Below, one piece after another: positions 56,887-64,000 of a stretch of 64,000 nt of DNA (position 1 is the stretch's first letter; each line of letters begins with the position of its first letter). The position numbers were made by a program, and so were the translations under genes. Source of the stretch: Paracoccus shandongensis. Lineage in GTDB: Bacteria > Pseudomonadota > Alphaproteobacteria > Rhodobacterales > Rhodobacteraceae. Location: positions 1-64,000 of the forward strand of contig NZ_JAFLRK010000013.1 of the NCBI RefSeq assembly GCF_017315735.1, read 5' to 3'. The notes under the pieces were generated by a model, which searched no databases, was not told the origin of the DNA, and saw nothing but the letters and a program-made list of their open reading frames with translations.

Positions 56887-57084
56887 CTATTCCCCACATA
56901 AGGCGATTAACCGACAATGAGCGCCGATTTGTCCGCCGGCGTCAATTGTTCCTCGCACCCGCAGAGGTAAACCGTTTAAGTTGGATCAGGGGAATCAGCG
57001 GCGTCTCGTTCCTGCATTTACGGGAGTAATCTGCTGCAAAGCGCCTAACGAAACCGCTGTTCATGCGTTGACGGGCGATGAGCA
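56887..57084 (+). repeat. Decayed distal repeats of the CRISPR array
   Basis: After a normal 32-bp spacer (56855-56886), four degenerate repeats follow: 56887-56913, 56946-56974, about 57006-57033 and about 57057-57084. Each keeps scraps such as TTCC, GCG or AACCG but has many substitutions and small deletions. Spacing stays near 60 bp for the first three. These are the oldest units, and they should not be processed well by Cas6e. Confidence 0.8.
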
Positions 57085-57151
57085 AGCCCCTTGTATCTGA
57101 TGATGTGGGGCGTCCGCCCCTGGTGTGATGATCGATTAGCCTTGGCCGGCA

Positions 57152-57367
57152 TCATTTTCGTTCTGCGGTCCTGCATGCCCCTGGGAGATGCTGACCCGTG
57201 AGTTCAGCCAGCCGGGCTGCACCTGTTTTCCGCAACCCATGAAGCAGGCCGGGAACCTTGGCCTCGGCGCAGCGGTCGCGGAACCAGTTGCCAAAGGTTG
57301 CGGGCTTGTGGCCGACAGGCCGCGCGTCTTGGGTAATCAGCAGCAGTCGGTCCCCTGCCCTCGGCAA
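57152..57367 (-). pseudogene. Tyrosine recombinase (integrase) C-terminal remnant
   Basis: The frame encodes LLITQDARPVGHKPATFGNWFRDRC and GLLHGLRKTGAARLAE, the latter matching the HxLR box of phage-type integrases. The region with the catalytic tyrosine is missing; the frame ends with unrelated sequence, and upstream catalytic parts are not recognisable. It lies just beyond the decayed CRISPR repeats, suggesting an old mobile element at this locus. Confidence 0.65.
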
Positions 57368-57450
57368 CAGCCGTCATCCGCGCCTTCCGCAGGCTGGGCC
57401 ATCCGTCCAAGTGGAATTTCCCGTGAGGGATCGAATCGGACCGTTGTGGC

Positions 57451-58440
57451 CTATCCGATCTTCCGTCGGGATCCTGGGGTCGGCAGGATCGAGGCGGGCC
57501 AGACATTGGTGAACTTGTCGGGATGGCGGCTGGCAGTCTTGAGCTGCTCCTTGCGCTTGTGGACCACCGCGAACTGCTTGCGCTGGTCTGCTGTCCGTTC
57601 CCTGCTGGGGATTTTCTTCAGCGCCCAGAACTCGGCCATCAGGGCCTTGGGATCGAAGTCGAGGTGTTTCTTCCAGTCCAGTTCCGCCATGGACTGGAAG
57701 ACGGTGAATTCCTGCAGCAGGTCGTCCGCATACTCGGCATGGCTCAGGTCTTTCAAGGAGCCGATGGCATGATAGTGGATCAGGAAGGGGTCCATGGCAT
57801 TCAGCCGGTCGATCTCCCTTTGCTTCTTCACCTTGCGGTTCCCCGGCATGGTTTCCGGGACGGGCGTGTGCGTGGTTGACAGATTGAACCTGTCATCCAG
57901 ATGCTTGTGGTTCAATCCTGCCCGGCGAATGGCGATCGGCAGGGCGATCTGGTCCAGCCAGGGGGACGCCGGCCCGAGATGGCATGGATGTCGCGGTCCA
58001 GTTCCTGTGCCGTTTCAAGCCAGAGCTTGCCAAAGCCGGTCGGGAAACCCACCACGCCCGCATTGAAAGAGGGCGGTGACATGGCGCCGGTGCGGGCCAG
58101 CCTCACGCGCTCCTCGGGCACGGCCAAGCCGAAGACGGCATAGGCCGTTTCCCAATGCCCGGCCTTCTTGCCCCAGGTATAGCGTCCCTCGGGCGCGGCT
58201 GAAACGGTGCCGGCTTCAACCATTCCGGCCAGGTCGAACGGCTGCCAGACAACGATGTCCGTATCCAGGAAGATCGTGAAATCAAGGGACGAGGCTGCGC
58301 CGCCGCCAGCAGCTTGTTGCCCTGTTTGTAGCGGGGAGCGAACGCGCCCTCGGGCCAGTCACAAACGTTGCTGCGTGCTTTCCAGGATGCGGTTCACCTA
58401 CAGGATAGAGCAAATCAAGAAGATCCACTGGCCCCCTTGC
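57451..58440 (-). pseudogene. Glycosyltransferase-like pseudogene, multiple frameshifts
   Basis: Three overlapping minus-strand frames give one protein. The first has WPEGAFAPRYKQGNKLLAA; the second has DFTIFLDTDIVVWQPFDLAG, MVEAGTVSAAPEGRY and SFNAGVVGFPTGFGKLWLE; the third has LDQIALPIAIRRAGLNHKHLDD and a 150-residue tail. Frame changes lie near 58300 and in a run of C at about 57962. FLDTDIVV resembles the metal-binding DxD region of nucleotide-diphospho-sugar transferases. The start is not identifiable. Confidence 0.6.
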
Positions 58441-58592
58441 ACCCTTACGTCTGGCCGGAATGCTCCACGTCCATGCCAAGCCGCCGCACCCGTTCCGGTA
58501 AAGGCGGATCCCCGAGGCCATCATCGATCTGATCGCCTCGGGCCGGGGGCTTTGGCCAACCGGCGGGTCTCAGCCGTCGTGATGCCCGCCCT

Positions 58593-61500
58593 TCAGCTAC
58601 ACCCGCTGGTTCCTCCGCAGGTGTTGCACTTCATGCAGGTTCCGTTGCGCACCAGCGTATAGTTCCCGCATTCGCCGCAGGGATCGCCCTCGTATCCCTG
58701 CATCCGGGCCTTGGCGCGCAGGTCCATCGGTTCCGCAGACAGGATCGCGGTGGCCGACACGCCCGTCTGCAAGACCATCAGATCCTGCGGCAGGCGCTTG
58801 CGCAGATAACCGGCGCTGCTGATCTGCTTCAGCATGGTCAGCGATTTCAGCTCGGCCTGTTCGCTGACCGGGGTCACGTTCAGGTTCTCGCGCTCGCCGC
58901 CGCCCATGTCGTCGAAGCGGGCGCCCTCGGGCTTCACATGCGCCAGATCGGTGCGGTCCAGATAGGACACGGCCAGTTCGCGGAACACATAATCCAGGAT
59001 CGAGGTTGCGTTCTTGATGCTGTCGTTGCCCTGCACCATGCCCGCGGGCTCGAACCGGGTGAAGGTGAAGGCGTCCACGAATTCCTCCAGCGGGACGCCG
59101 TATTGCAGGCCCACCGACACGGCAATGGCGAAGTTGTTCATCATCGCCCGGAAGCCCGCGCCTTCCTTGTGCATGTCGATGAAGATCTCGCCCAGCTTGC
59201 CGTCGTCGTATTCGCCGGTGCGGACATAGACCTTGTGGCCCCCCACGACCGCCTTCTGGGTGTATCCCTTGCGGCGCTGCGGCAGCTTTTCGCGGTGGCT
59301 GCGGACGGCCTCCTTGACGATGATCTTCTCGACGATCTTTTCGGCGACCACAGTGGCCTTTTCCTGCGCGCTGCCGGTGGCGAGGATTTCCTCGGCTTCC
59401 TCGTCATCCTCGACCAGGGCGGCGGCAAGCGGCTGGGACAGCTTGGATCCGTCGCGATAGAGCGCATTGGCCTTGATGCCCAGCGACCAGGACAATTCAT
59501 AAGCCGCCAGCGCGTCGGCGATGGTGGCGCTGTTGGGCATGTTGATCGTCTTGCTGATCGCGCCCGAGATAAAGGATTGCGCCGCAGCCATCATGCGGAT
59601 GTGGCTTTCGACCGACAGGTAACGCTTGCCGGTCTTGCCGCAGGCATTGGCGCAGTCGAAGACGGGCAGGTGTTCGGCCCGCAGATGCGGCGCGCCTTCC
59701 AGCGTCATGGTGCCGCAGACATGGTCGTTGGCGGCGTCGATCTGCGCGCGGGTGAAGCCCAGGTGGCGCAGCAGGTCGAAGGTCGGATCGGCAAGCTTGT
59801 CCGCCGGGATGCCCAGCGTTCCCTTGCAGAAATCCTCGCCCAGGGTCCACTGGTTGAAGACGAAGCGGATATCAAACGCCGTGGCCAGCGCGGCCTCGAT
59901 CTTCTCGATCTCGGCCAGGCCGAAGCCGTGGCCCGCAAGCGCGGTGTGGTTGATGCCGGGGCAGTTGCCAAGCGTGGCGTGGCCGACGGCATGGGCCACG
60001 ATCTCCTCGATCTGCGCGGGGGCATAGCCCAGCGTCGCCAAGGCGGCGGGGACCGACTGGTTGATGATCTTGAAGTAACCGCCGCCTGCCAGTTTCTTGA
60101 ATTTGACCAGGGCGAAGTCGGGCTCGATCCCGGTGGTGTCGCAATCCATGACCAGGCCGATGGTGCCGGTGGGGGCGATCACCGTGACCTGGGCGTTGCG
60201 GAAGCCGTGATCCTCACCCAGCGACAGCGCCTGATCCCAGGCCTGCTGCGCGATGGCGACAAGGCGGGCGTCGGGGCAGTTGTCGCCGTCCAGTGCGACC
60301 GGCGCCACGTTCACGCCCTGATAGGCGCCGGTGCCATGGGCCGCCGCCCGGTGGTTGCGGATCACCCGCAGCATGTGCGGCGCATTGCGCCCGTAGCCGG
60401 GGAAGGCGCCCAGTTCGGCGGCCATCTGCGCGCTGGTCGCATAGGCCACGCCCGTCATGATCGCCGTCAAGGCGCCGCACAGCGCCCGGCCTTCGTCGCT
60501 GTCATAGCCAAGGCCCATGTTCATCAAGAGGCCGCCGATATTGGCATAGCCAAGGCCCAGCGTGCGGAAGTCATAGGACCGCTGCGCGATTTCCTTCGAC
60601 GGGAACTGCGCCATCAGCACGCTGATCTCCAGCGTCACGGTCCAGAGGCGCGTGGCATGGACATAGGCGTCGGCGTCGAAGCGACCTTCGTCGAAGAAGG
60701 TCAGCAGGTTCATCGAGGCCAGGTTGCAGGCCGTGTCGTCCAGGAACATGTATTCGCTGCACGGATTGCTGCCCCGGATCGGCCCGTCCTCGGGGCAGGT
60801 GTGCCAGGCGTTCACCGTGTCGTGGAACTGGATGCCGGGATCGGCGCAGGCCCAGGCGGCGTGGCCGACCTGGTCCCACAGCTCGCGGGCGCTGACCGTC
60901 TTGGCGACGGTGCCGTCGGTGCGGCGCAGCAACTCCCAGGGGGCGTCGTCGCGGACCGCCTGCAGGAAGGCATCCGTCACCCGGACCGAGTTGTTCGAGT
61001 TTTGGCCCGAGACGCTGACATAGGCTTCCGAATCCCAGTCGGTGTCATAGGTCGGGAACTCGATGCTGTCGAAGCCCTGGCGCGCATATTGCAGCACGCG
61101 GTTGACATAGGTTTCCGGGATCATCGCGCGCTTGGCGGCGCGGATCGCGGATTTCAGGGCGTCGTTCTTCGCGGGATCCGTCTCTCCATCGCCCGCGCGG
61201 ATGGCGGCAAAGATGTCGTTCAGCCGCGCCTCGTGCGCCTTGGATCCCGCGACAAGGGAGGCGACCTTCTGTTCCTCGATGACCTTCCAGTTGATGAAAG
61301 CCTCGATGTCGGGGTGATCCATGTCGCAGATCACCATCTTGGCCGCGCGGCGCGTGGTGCCGCCCGACTTGATCGCGCCCGCCGCCCGGTCGCCGATCTT
61401 GAGGAACCCCATCAGACCGGACGACTTGCCCCCGCCAGATAGCCGCTCGCCCTCGCCGCGCAGGCTGGAGAAGTTGGTGCCGGTGCCCGAGCCATACTTG

Positions 61501-62174
61501 AACAGCCGCGCCTCGCGGACCCACAGGTCCATGATGCCGCCCTCGTTCACCAGGTCGTCGCTGACCGACTGGATGAAGCAGGCGTGCGGCTGCGGGTGTT
61601 CATAGGCGCTGTCGGACTTGACCAGCTTGCCGGTCTTGTAATCGACGTAGAAATGCCCCTGCGACGGGCCGTCGATCCCGTAAGCCCAATGCAGCCCGGT
61701 GTTGAACCATTGGGGCGAATTCGGCGCGGCCATCTGGCGGGCCAGCATGAAGCGCATCTCGTCGTGATAGGCGCGGGCGTCTTCTTCGTTGGAAAAATAC
61801 CCGCCTTTCCAGCCCCAATAGGTCCAGGCCCCGGCCATGCGGTCGAAGACCTGCCGCGCGCTGGTCTCGCCGCCGTAACGCCGATCTTCGGGCAGATCGG
61901 CCAGGGCGGCGTCATCGGCCACGCTGCGCCACAGGAAGTCCGGCACGCCCTTTTCCGGGACGCGCTTCAGCGCCGCCGGGACGCCCGCCTTGCGGAAATA
62001 TTTCTGGGCGATCACGTCGCTGGCGACCTGGCTCCAACCCTGTGGCACCTCGACCGAGGTGTTGCGGAAAACGACGGTGCCGTCGGGGTTGCGGATCTCG
62101 CTGGTGGTGGTCGCGAAGGCGATGTCGCCGTATGCGCCCCCCTGAGGGGTGGTAAAACGCCGTTCGATCTTCAT
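58593..62174 (-). CDS. nrdJ: Adenosylcobalamin-dependent ribonucleotide reductase (class II)
   Basis: The 1193-residue protein has the reductase core: [22 protein letters not shown] (key block [10 protein letters not shown]), [36 protein letters not shown] cited by block NPCSEYMFL, and a B12-dependent layout without an ATP cone-NrdB pair. The C-terminus [22 protein letters not shown] carries four cysteines for a zinc site and redox role. It makes deoxyribonucleotides with or without oxygen. The ATG at 62174 follows GGAAAGGGCCACGGGC. Length is normal for alphaproteobacterial NrdJ. Confidence 0.96.
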   Translation of the reverse strand: MKIERRFTTPQGGAYGDIAFATTTSEIRNPDGTVVFRNTSVEVPQGWSQVASDVIAQKYFRKAGVPAALKRVPEKGVPDFLWRSVADDAALADLPEDRRYGGETSARQVFDRMAGAWTYWGWKGGYFSNEEDARAYHDEMRFMLARQMAAPNSPQWFNTGLHWAYGIDGPSQGHFYVDYKTGKLVKSDSAYEHPQPHACFIQSVSDDLVNEGGIMDLWVREARLFKYGSGTGTNFSSLRGEGERLSGGGKSSGLMGFLKIGDRAAGAIKSGGTTRRAAKMVICDMDHPDIEAFINWKVIEEQKVASLVAGSKAHEARLNDIFAAIRAGDGETDPAKNDALKSAIRAAKRAMIPETYVNRVLQYARQGFDSIEFPTYDTDWDSEAYVSVSGQNSNNSVRVTDAFLQAVRDDAPWELLRRTDGTVAKTVSARELWDQVGHAAWACADPGIQFHDTVNAWHTCPEDGPIRGSNPCSEYMFLDDTACNLASMNLLTFFDEGRFDADAYVHATRLWTVTLEISVLMAQFPSKEIAQRSYDFRTLGLGYANIGGLLMNMGLGYDSDEGRALCGALTAIMTGVAYATSAQMAAELGAFPGYGRNAPHMLRVIRNHRAAAHGTGAYQGVNVAPVALDGDNCPDARLVAIAQQAWDQALSLGEDHGFRNAQVTVIAPTGTIGLVMDCDTTGIEPDFALVKFKKLAGGGYFKIINQSVPAALATLGYAPAQIEEIVAHAVGHATLGNCPGINHTALAGHGFGLAEIEKIEAALATAFDIRFVFNQWTLGEDFCKGTLGIPADKLADPTFDLLRHLGFTRAQIDAANDHVCGTMTLEGAPHLRAEHLPVFDCANACGKTGKRYLSVESHIRMMAAAQSFISGAISKTINMPNSATIADALAAYELSWSLGIKANALYRDGSKLSQPLAAALVEDDEEAEEILATGSAQEKATVVAEKIVEKIIVKEAVRSHREKLPQRRKGYTQKAVVGGHKVYVRTGEYDDGKLGEIFIDMHKEGAGFRAMMNNFAIAVSVGLQYGVPLEEFVDAFTFTRFEPAGMVQGNDSIKNATSILDYVFRELAVSYLDRTDLAHVKPEGARFDDMGGGERENLNVTPVSEQAELKSLTMLKQISSAGYLRKRLPQDLMVLQTGVSATAILSAEPMDLRAKARMQGYEGDPCGECGNYTLVRNGTCMKCNTCGGTSGCS

Positions 62175-62628
62175 GCCCGTGGCCCTTTCCTATCGTCGTC
62201 CCCCAACCGCGACTTGCGCCAGGCGGCAAGCGGCCGCCCCATCGCCGCAGCAATGGGTCCGGGCGGCGGCACCGCCCGACAGGTCGAAATCACGAAGCGA
62301 CGGGTCTTGGTGGTTATGGACCCACCTGCCACCACATCTGGTATGACCAACGCCGCAGACCACAAAATTGATCCTGTTCGGCCGGTGATGCAATGTTTTT
62401 TATCTGGGGATAACTCGCAGAATCCGGATTGACTCGGGGGTCGTCGGGGAACCGGAAGATTCGCTCACAGCCGGGGGCGGGGCGCGGTCTTCAACAGGGC
62501 CGTGGCGGCGATTTCGCAGGCCCGGGCAGGGGCTTGGCGCGGCCGGTCCCCCGTTTATCCACAGGCTTGTCCCGAACTCGTCCACCGCTTTTGCACAGCC
62601 GATGCAAATTCGTCACAGGTGCGGCGGA
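62175..62628 (-). promoter_or_regulatory. nrdJ upstream region (454 bp, no gene)
   Basis: No coding frame is credible here. TGGTATGACCA (62339-62349) is a TGGT-N3-ACCA palindrome. A perfect DnaA box TTATCCACA lies at 62555-62563, and a near match (TTATCCCCA on the minus strand) at 62405-62413. I see no B12 riboswitch conserved box and no clear NrdR box. The nrdJ promoter should lie in the lower half of the region. Confidence 0.5.
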
Positions 62629-63171
62629 TCATCGCGGCGGGATGATCGTCCCCCGGTCGGTCACGATCATGTCCAGCGGCTGGTCGAAGGGTTCGGCGGG
62701 GATATCCGGCAGTTCCTGGACCGCGAAGGCCAGCCCGATGGCGGTCGCACCCCCCGTTTCGCGCAGCAATTGCAGGGTCCGGTCGTAATACCCGCCGCCA
62801 TAGCCGATGCGGTTGCCTGCCCGGTCGAAACCCGCCAGCGGAACGATCAGCACATCGGGGCGCAGGACCGGCTGCGAATCAGGGGGATGCGAGGTGCCGA
62901 AGGGGCCGGGCACCAGGGCCTCGCCATCCCAGCGGCGAAAGACCAGCGGCACGGCCTTGCCGGGCACCACTGGCAGGCAGACCGGCCCGTCATGGGCGGA
63001 CATCGCAGGCCGGGGGTCGGGTTCGCCCCGCATCGGCCAGTATCCCGACAGCACCTTGCCCCGATGCGGCGCAAGCGCCGCGATCAGGTGGCGGGTCAGC
63101 GCGTCCCTGTCGCCCCCCGCCGCGCGGGCGGCCAGGGCGCGGGCGCGCAAGGCAGGTTTGTCATCGCTCAT
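62629..63171 (-). CDS. 5-formyltetrahydrofolate cyclo-ligase
   Basis: The 180-residue protein matches the family: basic N-terminus with ALRARALAARAAGG, VLSGYWPMRGEPDPRP, the ATP-binding RIGYGGGYYDRTL near residue 127 and AIGLAFAVQELPDIPAEPFDQPLD cited by block IGLAFAVQ. It converts 5-formyl-THF to 5,10-methenyl-THF. Its ATG overlaps the mgtE stop by 4 bp. Confidence 0.93.
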   Translation of the reverse strand: MSDDKPALRARALAARAAGGDRDALTRHLIAALAPHRGKVLSGYWPMRGEPDPRPAMSAHDGPVCLPVVPGKAVPLVFRRWDGEALVPGPFGTSHPPDSQPVLRPDVLIVPLAGFDRAGNRIGYGGGYYDRTLQLLRETGGATAIGLAFAVQELPDIPAEPFDQPLDMIVTDRGTIIPPR

Positions 63172-64000
63172 AGCAGCACCAGCGTGGCAAGGCCCAGGAA
63201 GGCGAAGAAGCCCATCACGTCGGTCATCGTCGTGACGAATGTGCCCGAGGCAAGCGCCGGGTCCAGCCCCAGCTTGTTCAGCGTCAGCGGCACCAGCACG
63301 CCCCCCAGGGCCGCGACGATCTGGTTCACGATCATCGCCGCCCCCAGGACCATGCCCAGCCGGACATCGCCAAAGATCAGCCAGCCCGCCACCCCCAGGA
63401 TCAGCGCCAGGCAGATGCCGTTCAGCATCCCCGCCAGCAGCTCGCGCCGGACGACGCGCCGCGCATTGGCCCGGCCCAGTTCGCGCGTGGCCAGCGCCCG
63501 CACCGCCACGGCCAGCGACTGCGTGCCCGCGATCCCCCCGGTCGAGGCGACGATGGGCATCAAGGCGGCCAGCGCCACCAACGTCGCGATGGTCGCCTCG
63601 AATTGCGAGATCACCACCGCTGACAGGGACGCGGTGAACAGGTTGACGACCAGCCAGGGCAGCCGCTGCCGGGCGGTGGCCAGCGGGCCGTCGGACACAT
63701 GGCTTTCGTCGCCCACGCCCGCCAGGCGCAGGATGTCTTCCTCGTGTTCCTGGTCCAGGACGGCCATGGCGTCGTCGATGGTGATGATGCCCACCAGCCG
63801 GTCGTCGCGGTCCACCACGGGGGCGGAAATCAGGTGATACTGGTTGAAGACATAGGCCACGTCCGCTTCCTCGGCCATGGCGCTGATGGTGCGGAAGCTG
63901 TCCTCGGTGATGTCGCGCAGCGGCGTGGCGTGGCTGGACGCCAGCAACCGGCCCAGCGTGACATAGCCCAGCGGATGGCGGCGCGGATCGACCAGGACGA
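63168..64000 (-). CDS. mgtE: Magnesium transporter MgtE, C-terminal part (5' end outside window)
   Basis: The frame is open to the right window edge. The visible 277 residues include the end of the CBS pair (VLVDPRRHPLGYVTLGRLL, SAPVVDRDDRLVGIITIDDAM) and then five hydrophobic helices (WLVVNLFTASLSAVVI, ALMPIVASTGGIAGTQSLAV). The sequence LMPIVASTGGIAGTQS is the MgtE pore signature. It imports magnesium with gating by the CBS domains. The gene starts to the right of position 64000. Confidence 0.94.
   Translation of the reverse strand, partial: VLVDPRRHPLGYVTLGRLLASSHATPLRDITEDSFRTISAMAEEADVAYVFNQYHLISAPVVDRDDRLVGIITIDDAMAVLDQEHEEDILRLAGVGDESHVSDGPLATARQRLPWLVVNLFTASLSAVVISQFEATIATLVALAALMPIVASTGGIAGTQSLAVAVRALATRELGRANARRVVRRELLAGMLNGICLALILGVAGWLIFGDVRLGMVLGAAMIVNQIVAALGGVLVPLTLNKLGLDPALASGTFVTTMTDVMGFFAFLGLATLVLL

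Noticed and set aside
62175..62628. Cobalamin riboswitch or NrdR boxes before nrdJ
   Set aside because: I could not identify the B12-box or a paired NrdR motif; a covariance search would be needed to exclude a riboswitch.

Overview
The window reads as a chromosomal segment of a GC-rich alphaproteobacterium, most likely of the Rhodobacteraceae and Paracoccus-like. That placement is inferred from the base composition, the codon choice, a B12-dependent NrdJ with no other reductase in view, and the family of anti-sigma factor, DUF2076 and MinCDE genes. Genes are dense, most neighbours overlap by 4 bp (ATGA), and most shadow frames stay open because of the high GC.

Layout. 1-4 kb: end of an anti-sigma factor, a Bax inhibitor-1 protein, a DUF2076 protein and minCDE. 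4-11 kb: a 5-oxoproline (pyroglutamate) cluster of a biotin carboxylase/carrier protein, fused PxpB-PxpC, a DUF1445 hydro-lyase, PxpA and an NRAMP-family transporter, with a divergent GntR regulator. 11-19.5 kb: a LacI-controlled sugar operon with xylose isomerase, a TIM-barrel isomerase, a small low-GC orphan gene, a Gfo/Idh/MocA oxidoreductase and a complete sugar ABC transporter. 19.5-22.3 kb: DMT transporter, DUF1810, an acyl-CoA dehydrogenase-like remnant and DUF2147. 22-44 kb: a large aromatic amino acid region. It holds an aminotransferase, IorAB, a KynB-like cyclase and tryptophan 2,3-dioxygenase with an AsnC regulator, a peptidase and class V aminotransferase left behind by a collapsed peptide ABC operon, and an operon around a 2-aminobenzoyl-CoA monooxygenase/reductase-type fusion. 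Several regulators and palindromic operator candidates sit among these genes. 44-46.4 kb: AmpD-like amidase, lipoprotein, gatCA and tRNA-Glu. 46.7-57 kb: a type I-E CRISPR-Cas locus (cas3, casABCDE, cas1, cas2) and an array of 29 intact repeats followed by decayed ones. 57-58.5 kb: wreckage of an integrase and of a glycosyltransferase-like gene. 58.6-64 kb: nrdJ, 5-formyl-THF cyclo-ligase and the start-truncated end of mgtE.

Main points of interest. The casB (cse2) frame carries an in-frame amber codon at codon 12, between otherwise intact cas genes, where a tryptophan codon would be one base away. A ~220-bp structured intergenic element occurs twice in opposite orientation, each time between two convergent genes. 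The transporter of the pyroglutamate cluster has GPGF where metal-transporting NRAMP proteins have DPGN. The palindrome TTTGATCAAA lies upstream of three transcription units in the aromatic region, which also encodes two paralogous GntR regulators. Two ABC transporter operons there have been cut down by deletions. I found no clearly undescribed defence or metabolic system. The closest candidates are the pyroglutamate cluster with its altered transporter and carboxylase, and the repeated element.
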